Positions 25,101 to 35,197 of a stretch of 64,000 nt of DNA are shown here, one piece after another. Position numbers and translations under genes: made by a program. Numbering within the stretch: position 1 is the first letter of the stretch; each line of letters begins with the position of its first letter. The notes beneath the pieces are model-generated. The model made no database searches. It was given only the letters and a program-made list of their open reading frames with translations, and was not told the origin of the DNA. The stretch is taken from assembly GCA_034670405.1 (NCBI GenBank), contig JAXDDX010000001.1, positions 8,277,001 through 8,341,000 of the forward strand, given 5' to 3'. Source of the DNA: Hoplostethus atlanticus (Eukaryota > Chordata > Actinopteri > Trachichthyiformes > Trachichthyidae).

Positions 25101-25908
25101 ACATTCAAATTGTTCAGTGATCTTGAGACTTTGCAAATATTGTTTCTAATGAAATCTCTAAAAAATAAAGTTAGAGATTGTTCCTCTGTGTTGGGTGTAG
25201 TGAACTTTTACAAAGACTGTAATATTGATTTAGAGCCCAGTCAGTGTACAACAAGGACTCTACAAATGACATTCACTATCAATTCAAATATTTAAGGAAC
25301 AGCATTTAGTTTTAAATTACACAAATTATTCTTTGAATAAATGTCAATATAAAAGCAACAATTCAAGTTACTATTCAGTTTTATATCTTGATGCAAAATG
25401 TTGACCCTCATTTGCTTTGAAATACTGGTCTCTTCAGCTCTTCTCCACTCAGAGAAGCTGTTGTGTTTAGTGGAGAGGGACAGTCAGCCAGGCCAACAGC
25501 TCACTAAATGAAGGGGTTAAGCATCCAATAAGGCTGTTGTTGATAAGGCAGAATAAGGTACGTCGATTCAGGGAGGTTACACTACCTTGGCCATTGCTTT
25601 GGGGTGTGTGGGTCTGGGGGCATCCTGAGGAAAAAAGGAATAACGAGGCAGCGAATTGAATCCATATAAAACATAAAGCCTATTTCTAGATTTTTTTTAT
25701 TCACATGTCTGCAAGCTAGATAATAGGCTAAGCCATACAAATTGAAACTTACACCACTGTAATGGCCATGTGGAATTTGAAGGAGCAGAGAAAATACACA
25801 AGCAAACAGGAGAATTATTTTCAGAGAAAAGATGCTTCATAGGCAAATGAACAGTTAGGCTACACAAACGTTTAAACAGTGAAAAGATAGAACTTACTCA
25901 TGAGCCAT
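22130..25908 (-). CDS. tnni1: Troponin I, slow skeletal-type, 8 coding exons including a 4-nt microexon
   Basis: Inhibitory subunit of the thin-filament troponin complex: it binds actin and blocks myosin until Ca2+-troponin C releases it. Exons from the start: 25898-25908 (ATG with 11 coding bases), 25753-25756 (TGGT), 25586-25624, 24513-24554, 24024-24155, 22617-22706, 22331-22513, 22130-22231. They total 603 bases, giving 200 aa plus stop. Visible parts: [15 protein letters not shown] (N-terminal troponin C-binding helix), a coiled-coil stretch that pairs with troponin T ([18 protein letters not shown]), the inhibitory/switch region ([36 protein letters not shown]) and the C-terminal [19 protein letters not shown]. 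The MFDAA ending and KNVEAMSG resemble slow TNNI1 more than fast or cardiac forms. Fish have several slow-type paralogs, so the exact one is open. A 19-base exon carries the ATG, preceded by a non-coding exon ending at 26099. Confidence 0.92.
22809..23963 (-). mobile_element. Tc1-like transposon inserted in troponin I intron
   Basis: The left end at 22809 is tacaccgatcagccataaca, a typical terminal inverted repeat of a fish Tc1-like family. The matching right repeat is missing: similarity stops at ...tgtcagtggtcat (23951-23963) and unrelated sequence follows. The transposase is on the minus strand. The element sits between the troponin I exons at 24024 and 22706, same strand as the host gene. 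Confidence 0.85.
22829..23847 (-). pseudogene. Broken Tc1-like transposase
   Basis: A start-like [16 protein letters not shown] opens the N-terminal helix-turn-helix part (to about 23530). Homology then continues in other frames at about 23312-23530, 22843-23352 and 22829-23227, so there are at least two or three frameshifts. The C-terminal catalytic motif [14 protein letters not shown] of the DDE/D family is readable in the 22843-23352 frame. No intact protein can be made. It lies inside a host intron. Confidence 0.85.
24205..24425. repeat. Interspersed LINE-like 3' fragment in troponin I intron
   Basis: The repeated ttcaag units at 24211-24231 are followed by tagtttatttgtcacataca and a body with gaggtgtgcagtgaaatg. 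This resembles the 3' ends of fish L2-like retrotransposons. It lies between the exons at 24513 and 24155. There is no coding part. Confidence 0.5.
25753..25756 (-). other. Predicted 4-nt microexon (TGGT) of troponin I
   Basis: On the minus strand the four bases TGGT sit between an acceptor (ccattacag) and a consensus donor (gtaagt). Without them the ATG exon (11 coding bases) joins the next exon out of frame. With them the start reads M-A-H-D-G-D-A-P. From memory, troponin I genes in other animals have very short exons near the start. The polypyrimidine tract is weak. Confidence 0.7.
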
Positions 25909-26098
25909 TGTTGAACCTTTGAGAGAAAGGGGAAGCTGTCAGATGTTACAAAAAGAAACTATTAATTAGTCCGCCCAGTGATAATTTCACCGAAAATGAC
26001 ACCTTCAACAGCGTGAATCATAAATATGCAGCGGCAATAAAACTGTTTGACTGATGCCGCTTAAAAATGAATAATCTGTTGATGCACGGGTAAGGTAC

Positions 26099-26167
26099 CT
26101 GAGTTGCTCTTTCAGATTGGTGTTTTTTCTGCAGCTGGACTTTTTGACTGCCGTAGGCTTTTATATG
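26099..26167 (-). promoter_or_regulatory. Troponin I promoter TATA box and non-coding first exon
   Basis: On the minus strand, catataaaag at 26167-26158 is a good TATA box. About 30 bases downstream (near 26130) a short exon could start. It would end at 26099 with the donor cag|gtacctt, then splice to the ATG exon acceptor at 25917/25916. A TATA-driven promoter fits a muscle-specific gene. The region just upstream (26170-26215) is CpG-rich. Confidence 0.6.
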
Positions 26168-26299
26168 TCACACCATCGCGCGCCCTGGATCGGGTTGCCC
26201 AGAGCGCGAGCGCGCAGCAAGACCAAAGATCGTGTATTACTCCATAGTTAAAATCAGGGGGCAGGGGCACGTGACCTCCAAACGCAGAAACGAAGTGGC

Positions 26300-28716
26300 C
26301 GGCCGTGGTACTGCAGTCCTGCCCACAAATATTTTCTCCAATTCATTTTAAATGGGGGAGATCAGCTCTCCCCTGGCTGTAAAATGTACATCTACCACAC
26401 TGACTTTCTAAAATGTCTTTGTCACACATAGACTCCCGCTACTACGAGACCAATGATGTTTTGTTTTGAAATCCCACTCTTCTTTTTCCTCCTCTCTGAT
26501 AACACACTTCGACCTCCCACCCCACCACCAGAAATTATTGGTCGGTCATGCGGGATCAACGGGAAAGCTCCACTTGTTAACACAACAACTCGTTACTGGC
26601 AGATAAGATTATCACCTCTATTGGGAAGGATAACGTCCTATCAACAATATAGGCCACAGAATCAAATGGATCCCAAACTGATAATAAAATAAAACATTAT
26701 CTTAATGGTCAGCAAAATCCTGAATTGAAATACAGGAAACACTAACAAAAAATATCACTATACTATTCCTATAATATTCCTTACAGTCTACCTGTGGGTC
26801 TCAAAAGTGAGTTTATAGTGACCTTGTTGTAATTTGCGGTATTTGTATGTGCTATGGTATCAGTCACCTAACTTATTATGTATGTAAATATGCCATGAGC
26901 ATGTTTATTGTGTATTTTCTTGTATTTAGGCCTTGTATTTTATATTTTTATTTTTTCTATTTTGATATTTGTTTTTGTGATACTGTGTGTGTGTGTAGTT
27001 AGAGGCAAAGACAAGAAGAACAACAGGCATGATTGGTCTTTCTGTTAGAGGTGCTCCACAGCAGATGTCATGGTGCTATATATTCAGTAACCTTTCTGAT
27101 GCTATGTCTGTCCTCCACACAATGCTGTGCACCCCCACCCCATAAGGGAGTGCAGCCATTGTTAAACAGGAGTCTGGCTCCAGTCCCTGTCTTTCCCAGG
27201 CCTCAACCAGTGACCGGTACATGGGGAGGGGCGCCATCATTTACCTGACATCCAATAAACCGATATTAAAGCCAAGAGGAGCAAGGGGCAATGAGTGTTC
27301 ATTCTGAAGGGCACTGCTTTAATTATTCCTAAATGTAACTAATGTAACACTTACAAGTTGCACAGTCATGAACAACACCTCATTTCTTGCTTGGTTCACA
27401 CACATAATGTTTACATGGGATTTGCATGAGGTGCTTACAGATTTGCTAGGAGCACGTGCACATGAGATGGATGTCTCCTCTATGTCACAGTTATAGGAAT
27501 GGGTGGCAAATAATGGACAAGCTAAGAAAGAACATTTTTGTCCCTTGTGACACTTTTGACTCCATCCCTGTATGTCTCTCTTTTCAAATCCCAGCCATTT
27601 TATATACCAAACCCTTTAATCCAATTAATAATAATTAATTAAAGAACTACAGTTGTATGTAGTTGTGGGTCACTCAAGCCACCTCCTGCTTATAAGCTAC
27701 CTATCCCAGTAGGTCGGTAACACAATAGAAAGCCTTTGCTTGGAATTGAATCACCTTTGGGTCATACAGTATTGCGCTTTGTGACATGATGGATATTTGT
27801 AAAGTATGATGCAGAAAGTAAATATTAGTTTAGTTTTTATTTTACCTTTCTTTTGTATGGTACAAAGCTGACGCTATTCCCATCCTATTATGGTCAGTAC
27901 ATATCAACCTTGATGGGGTCAACCTCCTCTGACCTGTTGCATTTCTGTGAGAGTGATGACATGTTTATTGTGCCTGCATCAACAAAGGCAGCTTGTTTTT
28001 TTAGAGTCAGGGTGAAATAATCCTCCCCCTTCCAGACAGGGTGCAAATTAACTTTTTCTTTGGTCTGTATCCATTTTGGGATCCACACCTTCCTCCTCCA
28101 ACTCATCCTCCAGTCCTTCCTACAATTATTCATATATTACATGGAACTGGAAAGATTAAAAAAAGGGCCAGATGGGTCACATTGTCTTCACAAATTCAGA
28201 CAACGCTCTAGCTAGTAAGGAAAACAAGTAAGAAAATACCTTCACCTCCTCTAATGTGAGCCTGTGCTGTAATGCTTTAACCTTCAAAATGGGTACGGGT
28301 GAGGAAGGGATAGAATATTAATACACAGGGCCACTCATACAAACATGTAGCCTAACCTTGATTGACGACTCTCTGCATAGTTCCTGGGATGGCAAGAATA
28401 TCTGTGTTCATAGCTACGCACTGACCAAAAATATCAACCTATGGTCTCACTTCCCCCCATGGGACAGAGAAGCAGGTGACAAGCTCTAGGCTCTGTGATT
28501 TAATTCAGACAAATCCACCTGGCAGAGAAGGCTCAGTGTGGTTCTATTTAAGGGGAAATATGTCTTTGTCAGCCTCTCTACTCAGTAGCCCCCTCAGAAA
28601 CCATTGAAAGGGTATGTCAGTTGGTTCAATGTAATGTAGGACATGTCACATATCAGCCTTGTTTGTTTCTGACTTGGGGGTCCAAGGAATATGTATGTTT
28701 ATACTACATAGTTATA

Positions 28717-28728
<12 letters not shown>
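26300..28728. other. Intergenic region with one unassigned ORF
   Basis: No exon of a known family was recognised. A minus-strand frame at 27894-28133 (79 codons) has the composition of a real protein segment (lysine- and acid-rich, one VWKGEDYFTLTLKK stretch) but matches nothing I know and has no clear splice partners. A plus-strand 71-codon ORF at 27033 looks like chance. Confidence 0.35.

Positions 28729-28783
<55 letters not shown>
28729..28783. repeat. (AC)n microsatellite
   Basis: An uninterrupted AC dinucleotide run of about 55 bases. A shorter CA-rich block follows at about 28853-28876. Confidence 0.95.
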
Positions 28784-28784
<1 letters not shown>

Positions 28785-29980
28785 CATGAGCATGATATGA
28801 GGATGAGCATGATCTGATATGGCATACATACACTTAGTCTAATTCCATCACAGACACAGACACACACAGACACACAAAACTATAATATGGATTTATATTA
28901 CGTCCATGGTACTCAATAGTAAGTTGTAAGTAGTAACTACCTACGTAGTTTATGGCATATTCTATACCCTGTAATATCACTAGAATTCCTAAATGTCCCT
29001 ATAGGGAAGTATCGTTTGTTGTGATATTTGAATAGTATATCCTTCTAAAATTTAGGATTACTAGCCATGAGTGACTGCTGGTTTCTAATGAGACAATAGT
29101 TAAACCTTAATGAGATCAACCACTATAATATGACATGACATAACTAGACATTACATAGGTTTGGGAATTGGAGCAGATGAAGATGAAGCCAATTGGTGCA
29201 GTTTGATTGATCTCGCCTCGAGTTCCTGGTGCGCATGTCCAAAACAACTAAGGCTGAGTTCAAGTACTGTCGAAAATATCGCAATTACGTGTGGATCAAT
29301 TATCGCAAGTGCTAAATACACCATCACCACAAAACTTCTTATGTTACATGATGTATTTTGTTATTACTTCTGGCAAAAAAAATAACTTGAATGCGTGTCA
29401 AATTGTGTTTATGAATTCCAAACTTAAGTAGGAGCTTAGAAGGAGCACTGAAGACAGCATATGATATCCATCCTAGATGTGACGTTTAAAGCGCGCATAG
29501 CATGGAATCAGTATCAGCAATTGATGGCAAAAGGGATATATCTAACAACTTTTGTTAATATAACAGTTTATTAAAACATCAATTACAAGCCTAAAGCCCA
29601 TTTGTTCCCCTTCATTCTGCCACTGCAGCACAAAGTAGCACTGCACTGCACTGCCTGATTTCTAAAATAAAACAACAATCACCAAAAATACTACTTACTA
29701 CTAGGGTTTATTTTGTTATTATTTCCGACCAAAAATACATCACTTAAAATCGTTTTACGACTTTGAAGTTCGGATGTAGGAATTTACGAGGAGCACTTGA
29801 GGGCAGCATATACTAACCCCAAAACATCCAGTCATGCGCTTGTATCTTGACAAAGCTAACGGCTACCCGTTGGCCTAACGAGCGAACTAGCGAAATTTGT
29901 AATAAATTAATAGGTCAGCTGTAACATCACCCGTACAGCTGTAACACTTTTCAGGAGTAACAGACGTTAGGTGTAATATC
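28784..29980. other. Intergenic region upstream of c2cd5
   Basis: AT-rich sequence with two related blocks: about 29340-29460 and about 29690-29820 share tttgttattacttc/atttcc...caaa, acttgaatgcgt/cttaaaatcg, and gaggagcacttgagggcagcatat-like strings. This suggests a duplicated repeat of unknown family. No coding exon was recognised. Confidence 0.4.
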
Positions 29981-29984
29981 GTTT

Positions 29985-30260
29985 GGTGAATATTTCTAAG
30001 TTTAGTGACATCTTTCCCGCTTAGTGTTCTGGGGACAAACGTCTCATGTTATGGGAGAGACGCGGAGGTCAGAAGGGTGGGCTGTCAACAATGTCCGACT
30101 AAAACAAGCCTGCTGCTGGTTTGCCAGCTGTCTTTTGACATTGCTATATTGGTAAGGATGATATTGATTGCACTCAATTCATTGACCAGATATTGTTGTA
30201 ACGTTAATGCTGGTGGCATTGTAGGAGAATACTATAAATATGGCCGATCAGGTATGGGCT
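29985..30260 (+). promoter_or_regulatory. Probable c2cd5 promoter and non-coding first exon
   Basis: The first coding exon of c2cd5 starts with an acceptor at 30675 and has 19 bases before the ATG, so at least one 5' non-coding exon is needed. Candidate donors upstream are attg|gtaagga (about 30151) and cag|gtatggg (about 30251). I cannot choose between them. The 30300-30460 region is rich in the palindrome gctagc. Confidence 0.35.
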
Positions 30261-30694
30261 AGAGCCACAGACTGCAATGCAGTTAATCTAAGTTAAGCAG
30301 CTTGTCTTGCTAGCCATGTGTTGCTAACACCAGCTACCTTAACGTTACCTGCTGTTAAGTTCACAAGCTAGCTAGCTAACAGTCGTTCATTAGATAAAAC
30401 AGATTAGCTCGTATAGCTAACGACAGCTAGCCAGCTAGCTCATTAGCTAGCGAACACGCAGACAGCGCAAGGGCTTCAGTGTCTAAGGAACATTGGATAA
30501 CTGATCTCCACACCGTCAACAACATATGTCATGGTATTCAAGTGCCCCTGCTCTTCACTATTTCCTTGTCTTCTGTGTCACCAACAGATATCGTTGAATA
30601 AAGTAGGTGTCAGTCGCAAAGCAACTGATACATTTTTATTTATTTATTATTGTTATTTTATTGTTTTCTTTACAGGTCAACTTAAAATTGAATC

Positions 30695-33600
30695 ATGCCA
30701 GGGAAGTTGAAAGCCAGAATTGTGGCAGGGCGCCACTTGCCAGTAATGGACAGAGCCAGTGATCTTACTGATGCTTTTGTAGAGGTGGGTGAAGATGCTT
30801 AAAGAACAAGTTTTTTTTATTTTTATGAAACTACTCACATCTATGACACCATATTTCAATTTCACATTCAGTGTAGGTTGAAGCTCATTATTATTAACAG
30901 AATGCTAAATGAGAGATGTAGAGATGCATTACATGTGCCTTATATGTTCCAGGTCAAGTTTGGAAATACAACTTTCAAAACAGATGTCTGTCCCAAATCC
31001 CTAAACCCACAGTGGAACTCAGAGTGGTTCAAATTTGAGGTAAAATGTCTTGAACAGAGTTCTGTCTATACTTTTGCACCTTTTTGAAATGACAAAGAAG
31101 CCAGGAAGTTGACTCTGGTACTCCTGTCCCCTCTTTCACTAATTTCTGCTTCCTATGGTTGTCTTTTCTTCTCCTTCTCTGGCTATCTAGGTAGATGACG
31201 AGGACTTGCAGGATGAGCCATTACAAATCACTGTGTTGGACCATGACACTTACAGTGCTAACGATGCAATAGGGAAAGTTTACATTGACATCGACCCGCT
31301 GCTGTGCAGTGAGGCTGCCTCTGTCATCTCCGGCTGGTTTCCCATCTATGACACCATCCACGGTACAGGAATCAACTCATCTAACCAATATCATTACACT
31401 TTGTGTTCCAGACACTGCTGTTTTGGTAATGTTTTTACATGTATTGCTTGCGATCAGGTATCCGAGGGGAGATCAATGTTCTAGTCAAAGTGGACCTTTT
31501 CAATGACTTGAACCGCTTCAGACAATCCTCTTGTGGGGTCAAGTTCTTCTGCAGTGAGTCTGACTCCTTTCCTTACCTAACTGTTTGTTTACAGTTTACA
31601 ATTGCATCATGAGTTAGAATATTTTATGCACAAAAAGCAGATTTACAGTAGATGGTGCATATGAGCAGTACCCATATAGTAATGCATAAAAGTATGTTGT
31701 TTAATGAGAGAGAATAATTTGCATTTTACAGTTTACATTTTAGGCATTTGGCTGATGCTCTTATTCAGAGCCACTTACATTGAGTGGCACAATAGCATAA
31801 GCTTAAATTCCTAATTTGCAAGGGCTAGAGCCATAGTGCCCTGACAGTATTTCTGTAACCAAAGGATGATCACTTGCAAGAGAAATCCTAATAAAAGAAA
31901 TGGAATAAGAGCTAAGGAGAGAGGTAGAAAACATTTGTTCCGTTTAATGTTGAGGGATTTGATTTTTGTGTTTTTTATTTCCCTGTGTATGCTAGCTACA
32001 TCTATTCCACGGTGCTACCGGGCAGCGATGGTCCACGGGTTTGTGGAAGAACTTGTTGTAAACGAGGATCCAGAGTACCAGTGGATCGACCGTATTAGAA
32101 CCCCTCGGGCCTCCAATGAGGCCCGTCAGAGACTCATCTCTCTCATGTCTGGTAGGAAGACCCACAGTAAACCTGACAGATGATGGAGATGGAGAGTTCT
32201 GTCTTCTTACTTCTGTGCTGTAAGAGGCATTTTGTCCTCCCTCTCTGGCTAACTTGGCTATGTGTCCCCCCCCCCCCCCCCCCTTAGGGGAGCTGCAGAG
32301 GAAAATAGGTCTGAAGGTATTAGAGATGGGCGGGAATGCTGTGGTGGCCTACCTACAGTGTTTCGACCTGGAGGGAGAGTCGGGCCTGGTGGTGCGGGCC
32401 ATAGGTACCGCCTGCACACTGGACAAGCTCAGCTCTGGAACCGCCCCCAACACCAACACGCACATGCACCCTAACACAGCCCCTGCTTCCAATGCCTGCA
32501 ATTCCCCCTCTAAGGATGGAAAGGAGTGAGTATGAACCAACGGCCATGAGCATGGATCCTGCCTCTGATGCGTGTTTGACTACAAGTTAGTGTGAGAATG
32601 GGGGTGTGTGCGCGCGCATGAGAGGGAGAGTGTTTCAGGAAAAACAATTGTGTGTTAATCTGTGTCTAGTCTAGCAATAAGTCCTGTGTGTGTCTCAGTA
32701 TCTTTTATTCCTTTTTGTATTTGGTGTGTCTATTACATCATGTTTATTACTTCATGAAACTAACAGCACACAACATATCCTGAGACACACACACGTACAC
32801 ACACAGCCATCCTCAACCCCCCTCCCTTGTCTGCTCTTTTAGACTGCTCTTGCATGGCTTTCTGCTCTGCCTCTGCATGTTCTAGTCCTGCGTCTTTTAG
32901 TGAGTATCTGGCCTGTCTGCTTTGTAGTCAGCCTCGCACACTCTTTCCTTCTTTTTGCTCTCTTGCTGTCCTCCTGGCTATTGAGTGGTCAAATTTGATT
33001 CAGTGTTAGTTTGTGACTTTGTTCAGTTAATGTTAGCGTAACTAGAGTCAAGGGCATGTGTGGCTCTGACTTCTTATTTGTACTGTATATTTGTGTGTCA
33101 TTGTGCTTGAGATTGTGTACATCAGGGATGCAAACCTATATTGGGTCACCCAAGTGAATCATTGGGGGGTTAGAGGGGTGGGGCTCCGGTATTCATTCTG
33201 TGGTGACAACTGGGGATGTAATGATTATCCGATTCAAATTGGAAACCAGTGTTGTATTTCCCATTTAATAAATAAATAAATAAATAAGGCGGCATGTCTT
33301 TGTCCAATGTGGAAGAAATTAACAAAATCCTATCCGTTTGTGTGGATTGCTTTCCTATTGTTGACCTTTCAAACGTTTTATGGGATTACAACTGATAAAA
33401 TAGCCTACCAGCCTGGGATCTTATTATCTCAAAGCACATTGATTCCACAAGAAAGTTGTCTATATGGCTATAAGTTGGCTATACATTGGTCTACTTGTCA
33501 TTTATTTAGCACATTTCTCCTTTGATAATTTCCTTGTGCAGTGGCAAAACAACAACACACACTGCTGGAAGAAACACATTTTTTACAAGATACAAATTGT

Positions 33601-35162
33601 TGGCACAATACCCGAAGTCTGCTGCAGAAGATATGGCTGTATAAATTCAAACATACGGGTGAAAGTGGAGTGGTTGTCTTTTGACTGGGGAAACCCGATT
33701 CTACAGTCAACATTGTGAATATTGATTTCTCTACTGGTGTTTATGTCTTGTGCATCTTTCTTTTTCTTTTTCCCTCCCTCCACTCTACTACAACCAGCCT
33801 GCCTCTCATTGTGAATGTGGCTGTAATTTATGCTCCATTCACATGATGTGGGACTTGGAAGTGTTCAAGATGCAATTAATGCACATTTTTCTACCCTCCT
33901 CTGGTGCAAAGGATGAACAGTTGAAAGATAAAGGGAAAACGCAAAGTTGCTCTGAGAATGACTTTGCAATGTAATAAACTTGACCTAAAAGGTTTTTGAT
34001 ATATTACTGTTGAAAAATTAGCAAGAAATAGGCTTTTAAGCAATATTTTTTCAAAAATGTCTCACCGGGGGAGCATGACCCTGGACCACCCAATCTATAG
34101 TGTGTCTTTGGGTTTTTGTCACCTTTATGACCCCTGATGTGTTTGCATCTCTGGTGTTTGGAGATCTTTAGCTGTGAGCTATGCATGTGTTTCCTGCTGC
34201 TTACACATGGCTTTGAATGGAATAATGGGGCAAAGAGAGAAAGAATTCTCTCTTTTCTGTCTTTTTTTCCCTTTTGTCTTCTATTTTCTTGGTCGCAATG
34301 TTGTGATGTGTGTTGTTGTGTGTGTGTCTCTATCTTCCTCTCTGGCTCCGCTACATTTGGATTGGTACATTTCTTGTTATGTGTGTCCAAATTGGTCCTC
34401 TCTCTTCCTCTCTACGTGCTGATTGGCCCAGGTCTCCCCTGGCCCATGGATGTCGCTCCACCCACAACAGCCCAGTGCATTCAGCCTGCAGCACCCAGAG
34501 ACTGTCCCAGAACTTCTCTGTCTCTGTTCCCACACTCATCTTCACTGGTACGCAGTGGCAAGGAAGGAAATAGATTAGCGAGTAAGAGAGGTAGCTAGAG
34601 AAACAAAAAAAGAGCAGGCTATGACATTTGTATGGAAGCTGGAAGTTGCCGGACAGTGTGGCAGATGTGCAATAGCGATACAGTGATTTTGTAGAGAGAT
34701 ACATCCAGTCACAGAGGAGAAACAGACCCCTATCCAGACTCTTTACTATGGTCTTTGATACCAGCCCCGAATCTCTCCACTTCTCAATTCTATTTTGGCT
34801 GCTGGCTACAATAAGGATATGAGATGTGGCTTTTGCCCCAAGGAAAGGCCTCTGATACCTCCACAGTCACCTGACCTTCGCTTCACCCTACTGGGACACA
34901 TGCTTCATTTCATCCTCCTTTTGTTTGATCTGCCCCTGTTGTGCCTTTTTTGTATTTTGCCATGTTGCTTTTTTTTCTTTGGTTTGATGTGGGCGTATTT
35001 GTTTGTGTTTATCTGTTCTGGCTTCATATGCTTGCTTTTCTGTTCTGCAGCCACCTGTAGCACCTCAAACACACCTCACCCAAAGCAAACAAGTCACACA
35101 CCCAAAACTCACTTTCCCACATTTACTTCGCCACACACACATTCAGAGGGTGAGGTGGTGAC

Positions 35163-35197
<35 letters not shown>

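Noticed and set aside
30310-30460. Cluster of gctagc palindromes as an operator or binding array
   Set aside because: Such TAGC-rich patches are common in fish intergenic DNA and the spacing is irregular.
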